This document shows, in pieces, positions 30,426 through 42,449 of a stretch of 64,000 bases of DNA (the stretch's first letter is position 1; each line of letters opens with the position of its first letter). The position numbers and the translations under genes were made by a program. The notes under the pieces were generated by a model. The model searched no databases and was not told the DNA's origin. It saw nothing but the letters and a program-made list of their open reading frames with translations. Source of the DNA: Macrobrachium rosenbergii (lineage: Eukaryota; Arthropoda; Malacostraca; Decapoda; Palaemonidae); NCBI RefSeq assembly GCF_040412425.1, contig NC_089777.1, positions 37,475,037 to 37,539,036 on the forward strand. The letters are read 5' to 3'.

Positions 30426-31166
30426 CTTCTTCTTGTGGGAAAAGATTAGCTCCAGATCGAACTCTTAAGAAGCTTATTTGGTTCATGCCGAACTGTGGCT
30501 GCTGAAAAGATGTGTTTCCGGCAGGCCAGTCGGGCAGTCATAAAGTCAAACAGGTCTTGTTGAAAACAAGCCTCGAGAGAGATTTCGTCAAGACCTGGAA
30601 TAATGGATCTTCCCTATAAACCAAAGAAGTTGACTTCCTCCAAAGCCAAAGAGTTCAAAGACCTGGCGAGCCTTTCACTTAGTATCAGCCTCTGTTTTTT
30701 CAAGAGCGTCTCCGGGATCTTAGGAGCTGCTCACTGAACAGATCAGAGGCGCAGTCTGGGTCAAGCCGAGTCACCAGAACGTATTAGGGCTCCCTTCCAG
30801 AATTCGGTGCCTCCGGGAAAGACGAGAGATGTCGGATCCGTCTCTCGGAGATGAGGAAGGGTTTACCTTCGAAGCAAGCCTGACTAGTCAGGGAGGCCAC
30901 TTTCGAATCCATGCAAGGAGAAGGAGAACATCACTGAGAGTGAACATAGTGAACACTCCCTTAGCTGGTGTAAGCTTAGTGTTCTCCGCTTGCCACTATG
31001 TAAGGGTCCTCATCAAAGACGACTGGGCTTGGTCCCTAGGATAGATAACCGTCTCCTTAGGGACTTTATCAGACCTGTTCCAAACCTCTCCCTTCAGCCT
31101 GGCAAACCCAGTGTAGGGAGATGTCAGGTCCGGAGGATAGAACTCCAACTCTTCCACTCTCCTTGT

Positions 31167-31710
31167 TTAAAAACCCTCTATGGTAAGAGTACCTTTTTTT
31201 AAACATAAAGGGCCAGACGCCATAGGATTCCCCAGATCAAAGGGAGGGAGAGTGGAAGGGTCAGGAACAGAATGAGACCTAGAACGAGAACCTTGTTGTG
31301 ATTCCACCTTCTCCGAAAGAGACTGAAAAGAAGAAGCAAGACCAGACAGCTTGCTGTCTACCCCGGGGCGATGCGTCGATCTTCTCAAACCTCGCGGCGA
31401 TTTTTCTAGAAATTGTTCAAAGAAATGAAACGTTGATCCAAAGGAGGAGGAGGGGGAACTACCTGACGTGACTGAGGCTCCGCTTGGGACCCGGAAGGGG
31501 AGGCTGTACTCATCGACGAACGGGCTCGTCGCCCGATGTGCCGCCGGAGGGACCAATTTCGGCCTGCCGGAGTAGGTAAGGTTTTCTTTTAACGGACTTC
31601 ACCTTCGGGCAATAGACCCAGACGTGCCCAAAGGTATGAAGATTTAGAAAGCCTTTAAAAATAAGCAACAGAGGAAGAAGGAGAGCTAAACAGTGGAGAA
31701 CCTGCCTCAC
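31167..31710 (-). pseudogene. DIRS-C gag-like region
   Basis: Two overlapping minus-strand frames (31710-31510 and 31556-31167) give about 190 residues rich in Ser, Pro and Gly, for example SGSSPSSSFGSTFHFFEQFL and LASSFQSLSEKVESQQGSRS. The position upstream of RT and the composition suggest a DIRS gag-like protein, but no domain can be named. Coding evidence is moderate at best. Confidence 0.45.
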
Positions 31711-34256
31711 TTACCCCCTTACCTGCTTGATGCTCGGGATAATGCTCGGAGACTCAAGGCGAGATCGAGTTCCGCCCAATTCTTCTGGAACGCCGCCGCT
31801 CAGAGCCGAACCGTCTGGAGAGGGGACTGGTGTCAAAACTCCCGAATCCCGGCAATCAACGGAGCAGCAACATCGCCGGTGACAGAAGCTGTGATCAAGC
31901 GCAAAAAGGACATTACAAATAAAACCTTCGAGTGTATGTAGGATTGCCAGCCCCTACGTTGCGCCCAGAGCCGCTAACCCAGACTTTAAGGGCCTGAAGC
32001 GAAGCATCACGAGACTTCGGTCAGCCTGCGGAAGAAAAACATTATTGCGGTTTACGAAGGCGGGGAATCGGTAATATGTAAACATTACAGTTGGCTAAGA
32101 CGGAAAGATGCATGATAACCTACCGAATCATCGATAGCCTGCTCAGAAAGAGCTTAGCAAACATCACATCCATCAGGGTGCCAAACAATAAGATCCCCTA
32201 TGTGGACCGGATCCGGAGTGAGACCGACAAACTTCGTAGCCGCTGGCCTGATGGAGGGCCCCGGAGCACCTGTAAGAGTATGAGATTATGAGTACACTGT
32301 GTAAGGTGCCGGAGTAGTATGCTGGAGCAACACAGTATTAAACAAAGCCTTGAAACCAGCCGGAATGATCTGGGAGGTAACCGGGTAAAAAAACCTCATA
32401 CAAACAAAACAAAATAAATAATAAAATAATAAATAAAACAAAATAAATTTACTGGAACTAGCCAGAGTAACATGCCTTAAAGTAAGTGACGGATACAAAA
32501 TGAAATGGGAAGGTTAAACTGTCCAGAGAAAAAGCGCATTCCACTGCAACTAAAAATAATATGAAACTACCGATAACGGAAGACCGAGCAAACGCTAGAA
32601 CCGCCGGAGCGGGAAGCAAGGAATGCGCTCCGAGTGAGAAGACAGTAGTTAGCTAAGGGCAGGGAACGTCAAAGTCCGAAGGAAGACAGTCAGGTTGGAA
32701 AGCTCTAACTGGCAACGAAGAAGGGACTGAACCGGTGTCGTCAAATTAAACGACACGCCGGAGAAGACGTATGAAGGGGAGAGAATGAAAACCCTGGAGG
32801 AAGAAACCGAAAATGAACGACCAGAGAGTGGGAATGCACAGATCCGGGCGTTCCAGGTCATCCCGCCCACTCGCTGACCGAGTCGTTACCCAGCAAACGC
32901 GAGAGAAGCACCGAGAGGAACAGGAACAACCTCCATGGGGAAGGGGGAACAGGGAGATAAAGATGGGGAAAGATGGTGGACGGGAGAGGGGAAGCCCTCC
33001 CGGCCACCAACAGTCCCAGGAGGGAGAGAAAATTGGTAAAGTCATGGACCGTACCAAGGAGAGGCCAAACAATGCAGAGGAAGGGGGCATAAGCTATAGG
33101 CTAAAGGAAGGAATGCTCCCCACTAAACCTTAATAAGTTAACAAGATTGAAAACAAATCAGGGAAGAGAGAGCACTCAGGAGGAGGGGAGGGGAAAGGGT
33201 GGGTCGAAACAAACCAAAAACTGGAAACTAACCTTAAGTAAAGACCAAACTAGGGTAGGCTACATGAAGCCCCTCGCTATCCCAGCTTAACCAAGAGGCT
33301 CATTAGCCTACGCGAAAAGCCGAAACAGGAGAGGGGTTAGCAACATGAGATCCCTCGCTATTTCAGCTTAAAACAAAGAGGCTTATTAGCCTACGCAAAA
33401 AGCCGAAACAGGGGAAGGGAACATAAAAGGAGAAGACCCTAGTAAAACTTGAGGAAAGCATCCATTGGAAAAACAAACACAAAACCTTATGAAGGGCATG
33501 TGAACGAAAAGAATGAACTACCCCCTTTTTTCATGGAAAAAAGGGGGCAATACCTAACGCCCAAAAAGGAAAACCAAAGCTAACAACCAACCCATAAAAA
33601 AAGAGGATAAAATAAAAATATAACAAAATAAAACAAGAGGAGGACCATACCCAACACGATGTGGACGTGAAGGGAAATGGCCGGCTAAGAAGTAAAAAGA
33701 AATATCCATAATAATCATAAAATATCAAATGCATCCAAACACTGGGTTAAAGATAAAACAAAAAAACTTAAAAGTGCTAACGTAAATAAAATTCCCAGAA
33801 GCTAAGAGAAGAGAAGGGCAAAAATAAGGCATGTTAATGAATTGATAAAAGGCGAATAGGCTCGAGGGGAAGCCCGACGCCTAAACACCAGCCCTCATCT
33901 CGAAGCAAAGGGAAACAAACGTTAATCAATCAAAATCACTAATTAGACCTCATGAAAAGGAAAATTATCCTAAACATGAAGAGGAACCGTGAGAAAGATA
34001 GAAAAACAGGGCGACCCAAGATCACGAACCACGCATGGGGGTCACGTGAGGCCGCGAGAGGAGATCGAGACGGATGTTATAAATCCCTTTAATTATTAAA
34101 CTAAAGGGAAATAAGGAGCCTCAATCGCCTCAACTAAAAAACGAAATACTGGTACTCAACTTAGGTGACGAAAGACCTTGTGAGGAAGCCATAATGGTGC
34201 AAAAAGGCACAAGATTAAAAGCACAACGAAAAAATGTGTGACCGAAGGTGCTTGCT
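31711..34256 (-). other. DIRS-C 5' region without clear coding, with a tandem duplication and a hairpin
   Basis: No frame with recognisable protein. A unit of about 78 bp (33262-33337) is repeated at 33343-33415 (shared ATTAGCCTACGC and AAAAGCCGAAACAGG). A perfect 12-bp hairpin with a 3-base loop lies at 33521-33547 (CCCCCTTTTTTC with GAAAAAAGGGGG). Confidence 0.6.
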
Positions 34257-34540
34257 GAAATGGAATGCGGCTAAGCGGTGTTTTGTGTGCTGTCCGTGAG
34301 TGGTGCATGGGTTTGTAACGGCACCTCCTGTGGGACTTTTTGACTTTGGGATCTCTATAGGATAAGGTTCCGTGTTTTTGTAGTTCACCCTTTTCCATAC
34401 ACGACTCCATCTGATGGAGCTCGCTCTGGGGTAGTAACTCCAACATTTCATTTAGCTTTCTGGTATCTAGCAACGGAATTACCTAGAAATAAGTGCTGAA
34501 TGGACTTTTTCACCGGGTGACACGGGACCCGATCCAGAAA
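34257..34540 (+). repeat. DIRS-C terminal repeat (5' side of the element)
   Basis: Inverted partner of 26491-26800. The end at 34540 is fixed by the internal complementary region and by resumption of LINE-D. Confidence 0.88.
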
Positions 34541-35211
34541 TGAAGATTTAAGTGGATGCATTCAACAAGACACAGTATTATTACAAATAGCATCTGCCAT
34601 TTGTAAATCTTTTGCTACTACATCAATTTTTTTTTGTTTTTACCTTGAAATGACATACAACATTGCTTGGAGACTGGAACTCGAAGGTGATTATGGACTG
34701 ATAGAGGAATTACCATTGTTTAACAGAATTACCTTGATAAACAGAAAATGTCAGGAAGGCGGCCCAAAGGTAGTTTGCCGAGTGTAACCTTACAGCTCTT
34801 GCTGTAAATGGGATAACTACTATTATTCTCCATTATATTCTTCATACTGTATTTGTAGGAGCTAAGCTGTCAGTAGCAATAGTGCAAAACTTCAACTTGC
34901 AATTGACAAAGTCATGATATGAATCATATGGTTTTAAAGTTTTCTGTAAGCAAAATTGTCAATACATTTTTACCTTATTAGGGGAATGCATCTGGATCAT
35001 GATGTCTAAATTAAAGGTCAAAGGACTTAGTGTACAGGAGATTCATTTCCTGGAGATTCATTTCCTGAGAAAATTTGTCCATAGGTTGACATGGACTCAT
35101 CATTTGAAGACTTAAAAATGATTGTATATGTAAAGGCCATTTCTGAGCCTATACTTGATTTAAGTCTCTGTTCATAAACAGAGGTTTGATCTCGCTTATC
35201 TCGAGACATTG
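34541..35211 (+). pseudogene. LINE-D part 2: RT and thumb
   Basis: Coding resumes directly after DIRS-C: CIQQDTVLLQIASAICKSF, then FYLEMTYNIAWR in place of the FxDxEKAYDTxWR block (34640-34680). Near 34890 LQLAIDKV and near 35080 KFVHRLTWTHHLKT mark the thumb. It ends in LAYLETLC, where the LTR-like insert starts. Decay is strong, with stops in all frames. Confidence 0.62.
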
Positions 35212-36209
35212 TGTGATAGCAGTAACGTGAGCCGGCATCATAAGTTATATCTTTCCCTAACTAAAATCTAAGGACTACTGGAATCAGATACTAAGTACAA
35301 AACTAAAACCCTTTATTGACAAAATCAACGAAAAATAACTTCTTAAAAATTACGAAGAATGAAATCCAATGTTTCAACACTACTAGAAAATCTTCTAAGG
35401 AAATAATGCTCCAAAATCATAAACACTCAAATACCTAAGGGAATACAGAAAATAACTCATCTGTCAAATCATGAACAGGTCAATCAATAAAAAAAACAGG
35501 TCATCTCAAATGTCATACCACTCTCATCCCTGTAGGAGGGAGAGAGGAAAAAGGAATAGGAATGGAGTGGAACAGAAATACCTGTGAAAGAAGAAACGTC
35601 ACATTAAAAATAATAAAATGTAAAAAATTGCAGAAATACATCTTCCGCTGTCACAGGAGACACCATGCATTCACAGTTCTGAAAAACAAAGTCTAAAAAC
35701 GTATATGAATTCTTACTCACTCCACAAGTCCTCTGGGACAGTCTCCATGTGAAAAACCACTCACATCTTCAGACACACATGAAACGGATCTCACAAGTCC
35801 AATTCGAACAACGGTTCCTCCCATTATATTCATTATGTAATGCACGAACGAACGTACTTTTGTATGACATCATTCGAGGTCAAAGTTCGGCAAGACACGC
35901 CTCTGTATTTCAAGGCGTCACTATCGACATGCATTCTTCAAAACCGGATTTTGTAACTGGTTCAGCTTCTAGAACGTTCTTTGCTGAAAACGCATTTGCC
36001 AGCTCGTGTCCGGTCACCAAGGTGGTTTCTTCGACCCTTGTGGTATGCGAATTGCTTCAGCAGTTTCCTATCTGCTGCGTGTAGTGAAAATGGACCCTTC
36101 GAATAGCTGACCCAACTTTTCAAAGGCCACCTTAGCGAGCCTTTACATATAGATACTTTAAACATTTCTAGTTTTGACTTGCTGTTCATGGGATACAGAA
36201 TGTACAACA
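35212..36209 (-). mobile_element. solo-LTR-like insert in LINE-D
   Basis: A segment of about 1 kb interrupts LINE-D thumb coding, which continues at about 36230 (SKLLCGCEM, then LDSVHNAEIRLPTGG). On the minus strand it starts TGTTGTACATTC and ends GCTATCACA (TG...CA), and it has an AATAAA signal (35312-35317 reversed) close to its 3' end. CATTG and TATTG flank it one base out of register, a possible decayed target duplication. No internal coding is present, so a solo LTR formed by LTR recombination is the likeliest reading. The family is unknown; it does not match the other LTRs here. Confidence 0.55.
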
Positions 36210-36214
36210 CTATT

Positions 36215-37360
36215 GAAGTTACATAAATCCTTTATTTTTATTCTTTATCTAAGCTCTTATGTGGTTGTGAGATGACTAGCTACCCCTAGCAAGCTGAGGG
36301 TCTTGGATTCTGTGCATAATGCTGAAATTAGGCTACCTACTGGAGGTCTAGTAGGTACAGTATCGTAGTCATTCTCCTACTAGTTACCATTCATCAAGTA
36401 TTAGTATAGACTGCAAAGCATTCCGAATTCTCTGACTTATAAAACTGCTAAAAACTGAAGTATTTTAGATATAAGGCACATTTTCACTGTCCCCAGTTGA
36501 TGGATTAGGATCAAACAATATGGATTAGGATTAAACAATAGTTAAGGAATATCAGTTTAATTGGTAGAAATCCTCCCTCTCAAGATACCAATAGCTCCCC
36601 TATGGAATTTGCCAGTAGATTTTTATAAATTTTTTGGAGGTTTTAAATGTAATGATGGAGGCTGAAGCCAGTTGCATTTTTATGGCTTGTGCTGAGGAAC
36701 ATTAATAATTTTATCTTGACCAATGGCTTTAAATCTAATGGTGGCATTGGTTTTGGAGTTAATAGCAGCATGTTTACATTATTGGGATGCGCTTCCATAA
36801 GGAACCTCAGTCTTTGCAGCTGAGTTGAATGGTATTTTAACAGCTATTGAAAAAATAGCAACTATGGATGAGGGTAATTTCACTATTTTTTGGGATTCGA
36901 GAAGTGTTCTACAAGTACTTGCATTTTTAATTCTGTCAGCCCATTGTTTTTAACAATTTTACAGATGATCCATTAACAATACTTTGCTGGACCCCAGCAT
37001 GTGTGGGAGTCAGCGGCAATGAAGAGTCCGATAAAGAACAAAACTGGCTGTAGCTGAGCTACTTCCAATGATATATCTACTCTTGTTTATTAACCTCAAA
37101 TTAAAGCGTTATTGTAAGACAACTGGAAAGGCCATTGAAACACAAGTAAAAAAAAATTGAATGAAATCACTTGTTACACATCCTTCAAAGTATGGAAATA
37201 ATGCCTAGGAGATGGGAGATAACATAGGGCATGGCCTTTTAGCTAATTTACATTAATAATGATCACTGTCCCTTTTCTGAATGCCCTAGTCTTGGGGATC
37301 TGAGGAATTGACACTGCATTGAGGCCCAAGGTGAGGATGGTAGGTTTACCCTTGCTGGGA
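36215..37360 (+). pseudogene. LINE-D part 3: thumb, RNase H, C-terminal region
   Basis: After the LTR-like insert: SKLLCGCEM, LDSVHNAEIRLPTGG (36290-36350), then RNase H blocks SVFAAELNGILTAIEKI, FTIFWDSRSVLQVL (36800-36930) and LCWTPACVGVSGNEESD (36990-37040). Everything later is poorly preserved. A tail-like ATTTATTTATTT run and TGGTAGTCAAAATGCCAGGT near 37490-37555 may be its 3' end. Confidence 0.62.
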
Positions 37361-37974
37361 TTTTTGGAGGATATATATGATGCCAGTGGCATTATTAACT
37401 TTGTCAGAAGCTAGTCTGCTGAAGATTCTAGTCCTGATTCTGTCATTTTATTTTTATATGGAGCTCTAAATGGCTTTAAATTTACTTCATTTATTTATTT
37501 ATTTTTTTTCTAGATATGGGCATCAATGACCCTGGTAGTCAAAATGCCAGGTAACTTCCAATCATTCACTTATTCTAGAATGAGAGGTCACACTTACAAG
37601 GGAACTCCACCTACCCAATCACATGCCACGTTGGGTGGGAAGGAAAGTGGATAGAGTTGGTTGCCGACTTTTTTTTGTAGTACAAGTTGGTACATGAACA
37701 GTTCTATCCCCAAAAGTTAAGCCACCATGTAGACAATGGCTTGTATTCTTGTGGGAACAAAGGGCAAATTTTATACATACTAAAGTGAGGTTTCTGCAAT
37801 AATATTTGACACTTGGTCTCCACTCAAATTTTTGAAGGACACAGTGTATACAGTTTTAATTGAACAGATAAAACATCATTTTAAGCTTAAAATACACTGT
37901 AGATCAGAGTTAGAGCACTGCAGCCAAATTTGCTCTAGGGCTTTTAAACTGAATATAAAAACTAAATGTAATAT

Positions 37975-39060
37975 ACTGTACATAATATGAGTGTATGTAT
38001 GTGCTATGGAGCTTTCAGAATGTCTCCTGTGGAGAGCTTATGTGAACAATGAGCAAATGCTTATTAAGTCTTTTAGAGGAAAACTGGGGCTGCACTACAT
38101 AAATCAGTTAAAATGCTCACTACATAACCCTACTAGATATGTGCTCACACAATGTCAGAAAAATTCAACACCCTGAACTGAAGTAAACCATTCCAGTGCA
38201 TACCAGTGAAAAGGTGAAAGATTATTCCTTGGAGATGCAGAAGATAATAAAAACATTCAAAAATTCCAGCGTGTATGGTTTAAAAGCCTAGTGTGTAAAA
38301 AAGCATTATGCAGGAAATCTTTATCTGAGGCATCAATAAATTAAAGTTCTTAGTCCATGATGAAATTCCCTAGACTCCATAAAGTTCTATTCAGGTGGAT
38401 CAAAGACTGAGGATGGGGTAAGCATTTGCAGTCATGCATAATGAGGAGTCTTATGTAGCTACATTATCCAGTAATGCTGTAATTTTCATAGCTGAATCCA
38501 CAACCATATTAAGATCTCTACAGCTTTGAACAAAATAGATGACAGAGTTTTTACTATTTACTCAGATTTAGTTTAATGCTCTCTCAGCCATTAGACAATT
38601 TAGCCTTTCTCATCAAACTATTCCAGAGTCCAAGGATGGCTCTTTGCTTATAAATTAGTCCAGTGTTGCTGGGTGCCGGTCCATGTTGATTTCAGAAGTA
38701 ATGAACCAGTAGATGGAGAAGCCAATTATGCGACAAGACTGAATACAGTACTGCAGTAGTGTATTGATTTTCCTTCAATTCCTTATACTGATGTGAAAAG
38801 GCCTATCCAGTCTTATATTAAACAAAAATGGCAAAACAAATTAAATCCTTTTTATGATTAAAATTTAAAATATCAGAAAGTCTGTTTAGTGATTGAATTT
38901 TTGTCATCATTGTACCAGAGAAATTTGGTGTTGAAGCTAGTATGAGTGGATTGAAGGTTCATATTTGTTTAACCTTACTATGAAGCACATATTGGTGGAT
39001 TGAAGGTTCATATTTGTTTAACCTTACTATGAAGCACATATTGGTGGATTGACCCAAGTA
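37975..39060 (+). pseudogene. LINE-E fragment: thumb, RNase H, C-terminal domain
   Basis: A decayed LINE end: a relic of GAFRMSPVESL and GKLGLHYINQLKCSLHNPTR (38000-38140), YSGGSKTEDGV (38390), a relic of the VPVHVDFRSNEPVDGEAN block (38660-38730), VKRPIQSYIKQKWQNK (38790-38850) and LTMKHILVD (about 38970). A 49-bp tandem duplication lies at 38946-39043, doubling the last motif. Stops are present in all frames. Confidence 0.65.
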
Positions 39061-39671
39061 TGTGGATTAGAGGTGGCAGCAAACTTTCAGGTTCCAAAAA
39101 AGGTTTAAAATGATTGTCGATGGCCTGGACTTTTTAAAACTATTGATGTTTTTCATATTTACCCATTTTTATTAGTGGATTAACAGTAATTTATCAGTTT
39201 TATCTTGTAACCATTTACCGTCACTGTACAGAATAACTGAACAGTTCCAGTGCCAGGTCATCAGACTAGACTTTTAGGTTGCATTGTTATTAATATGGGT
39301 TTCCTCAACTCTTCATTTCTGAATTAGATAACCAGCTAGTTGTTGGTGCTAACTTGTTAAAAGCTCTCTTAAAGGATCCTGAAGTTTTCAGGTATTTAAA
39401 GTATAATGGAGTGAAACCTTATCTTTTAAATCAGTTTTTGCCAAGACCACTAAGAACATGACTTCTGGTGGAAATACAGTACAGTAGTGTTAAAATGGTC
39501 TAAGGACATGTCCAGTTCCATCCAATACAGTACAGTGTTTTAGAATCTTCAGTACAGTACGTATTTGAATTTCTTCTCTTACACAGTAGCCTTCAAAGAT
39601 ATTAGATTGACCTTTAGATTGACCTTTGAAGGTGAGAGTAGATTTTTAGGTTTATTGTTGTTTTGTCTCGC
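39061..39671. other. spacer, nothing recognised
   Basis: No coding or repeat family recognised. The word TACAGTACAGTA recurs between 39475 and 39560 without forming an array. Confidence 0.5.
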
Positions 39672-40019
39672 ACTAACAGGTTCCACCAATTCTTTCATCA
39701 TCAGATGGAGGAGTGACTGCAGAGCAATCAGGAACCAGATGTGATACATTATATGGTTGTCTTTTAAGATCTCTATTGAGAAGAGCTATCAATTGAGAAG
39801 AGCTATCATCAAGTGCTAGTTAGAGATTTTTTATTAGTACTGTATTTTGAAGTTTGAAGAGTATGCAGCCATCCAGAGTTAACAGCACCTTATGGACTTG
39901 ATGAAAAATTGTACACAGCATATGCCATGACTGCTGTGAAGTGTGTCTATTCTTGCCATGAGTGCACCAGGAATAGTAAATGAATCCACCAAATGTTTTT
40001 TCCCCAGTGTGGGGCAAGA

Positions 40020-41380
40020 ATCAGATTATAGGGGCCAGAGGAGATAGGTAAGTGTACTGTCGAGATGGAAATGAAAAGTAAAGAGGAATTGAAGAGGAAA
40101 GCATGAAAGGTTAAAAAAGGGGAATGAAGAATGAAAAGATGCTAATGAGAGGAATGGGAAGAGGTGGAGTGGTTGAAGAAAGAGGGGGAGAGAGTATGAA
40201 ATATAGTGCCTATGTAAGGGAGTAGAAGGTGCGGAAGGAGAATGGAAGATGAGGACTTCTACTCCTGTGGCAGTGCTTGCCCAGCAAATTAAGCAGTGTA
40301 AATAACATAAAAGATGTAGAATTTAAAGGAAGAAATGAAAAACACTGTGCTCAGCAATTGAAGACTGATATAGTCACTGATTGAGAGTGAGGGTATGAGT
40401 GATGAGGTCAATGAATGGTATGAGTGAGGAAGAGCATGAAGTAGAATGTAAGATTGTGCATAGGAGGGATTTTGGAAGCAAGGTTGGCCAAGTTCTGAGA
40501 GACGAATGTAGATCATGAACATGAAACTGGAAAAGAGTGATTGAACAAGAAAGGAGACTTAAGGCTGGGTGAAATGAGGGAAAAGGACTGAGTTTGAAGA
40601 AGCGAGAATGAGGAAGAAAGTCTTACAAATGTATGCTTAGTAAGAGACTGGGCTAGGAAGAGGGTTAGGCAAGAAGACATAGATTAAATTTCTGGCAGTT
40701 ATATCTGCATGTGTGGCTGAGTTTATAAATCTTGAGTAGAAAGAAAAGATGAGATGGGTGAATGAAGATTGAAATGGGATAGATTTGTTGGGAACAGACC
40801 TTGATTTTGAATCTGGTGCAGTGAAGGAAATTATTTTGCATGTAGGAAAAAAGAGTAAAATCCCTCTGAATAAGTCATTCCAAGATGCCCTAATAAGTGT
40901 CTTTGTAATTGTTTTGGCCAGGTTTTTGGTTGAGTATTATGGGAGTGTAGGAGAGAGAACAACATTCAAATACTGCATATGCTTGGAGTGCTAGAGTGAA
41001 GAGAGTGTAAGTCTGAGGTGTGATGAAAGCAGAATTGAAGCCAGAATGAAAGGAGTTTTCATTGCCATTGAGTAGGATGTAAGAATGAATGAATGTAGTG
41101 TCTAATTAGGTGCCTTGTTTGGTTGTAGTGAGTTACGGCATTGTGTGAAGGTATAAAGAATGTAAGGTTATATGTGTTAAGTGCAATGGAATAGGACATA
41201 CAGCAGAAGTGCGGGGAGTACAGAGTAGGGGAAGGGTGAAGTGGTAATTGAGACCAGCAGGGTCATATTTCTAGAATGCAGAAAGTCCGTGGAAGCCATT
41301 GTACTGCTTGTGGTAGGCCAGGTTATATAGCAGGTATGTGTAAGGTTGAGTATTCATGATCAAGTTAGGTGTCAGTTAGT
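40020..41380 (+). pseudogene. Gypsy-B gag remnant
   Basis: A purine-rich stretch aligned to Gypsy-A gag: at 40698-40790 (CAGTTATATCTGCATGTGTG onward) it follows Gypsy-A 2555-2660. Near 41155-41360 two degenerate zinc knuckles remain (CVKCNGIGHTAEV and HCTACGRPGYIAGMC). No long frame survives. Confidence 0.62.
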
Positions 41381-41480
41381 CATATCTGGCGTTAAAACTT
41401 ATGCCTAGATGACAGTTTATAGGCAGAGTAAGTTCACTAACCAGAACGAAGAACTGATGTAATTACATAAAGTTTTTCTG

Positions 41481-41582
<102 letters not shown>

Positions 41583-42449
41583 CAAGACTGGTAAGCAATG
41601 GTTTTGTCAATGATTTTTTTGCCAGGGAAAAAGGATCTCAGCTGCTCTGACCAGAATATGAATATGTGTAAGCCTAATTCATTATTAGACCCTCCAGTGA
41701 TATTTGTAGGCTGTTCTGAGTCCAAGTCGCATACAGTAATAGAAAATGAAAAAACTATTTCCATGTGATATGTGACTTGGTACAGGCCTAGGTAAGTATA
41801 CAGTATTGCCTTTTTATGAAAGATTTTACTGGTGAGAGTAGGCTTCATTATCCATTTCATAAATATATGAAAGAACCCCCAGGTGTTAATTTATACTTGG
41901 TAATATTGTATGAAAATACATATCTTTTTAATAAGCAGTATTTAAACTATACTCTTTTGTACCTTTTTGTTGCTAACCTATTGCAGTAATTAATCAAGGT
42001 AAGTAGTCAAAGTAGCTCCACCTCATCACCCAGTGGATTTTCCATCGCTGCCATATAGTACAGTACAGTATACTGCCACAATGTAAGCAAGGCAAGAACC
42101 GAGGACAGTGACTTCGAGTTGACTGTCTGACTGACAGTTCTACCATTTTCATGTGGACACTTATCCATCGAACAGTCACAGGTGAACTGACAGGTAAACC
42201 TGACGGTGAATACCTAGCCTAAGAGAATGGGCCAAACACCGTACAACAAAGAACACAGGTTTGAAAGGTATGCGAGCAAGGGAATGAGAAGTATGCATTG
42301 AGTCAGTGTTCCGATTCCCCCAAGTGGAAGGGTATATTGAAAGAATTCCATAGATTTGCTATAGATGTGTAGTTTATCATGGACTGGTGTGTTATGCATA
42401 AAAATTGATGGATGAAAGAGGATATGTTCCATTGTTTTTTGGGAATGGT

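Larger units (their letters stand above)
26487..34540 (-). mobile_element. DIRS-C, near-complete 8 kb DIRS-like element
   Basis: Inverted terminal repeats (26491-26800 and 34257-34540) enclose, on the minus strand, gag-like, RT, RNase H and tyrosine recombinase regions, then an internal complementary region (26868-26955) near the 3' end. It has no target duplication. LINE-D coding is interrupted on the left and continues on the right. The long region 31710-34220 at the 5' side has no clear coding. Frames are shifted in several places, so it is inactive, but all three DIRS enzymes are recognisable. Decapods are known to be rich in DIRS1-like elements. Confidence 0.88.

Noticed and set aside
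32813..33133. 106-codon Arg/Glu/Gly-rich frame inside DIRS-C
   Set aside because: Opposite in strand to the element, low complexity, no homology seen; likely a chance frame.
35749..36210. Open frames on both strands within the solo-LTR-like insert
   Set aside because: They lie inside an LTR-like segment and have no domain or supporting context.
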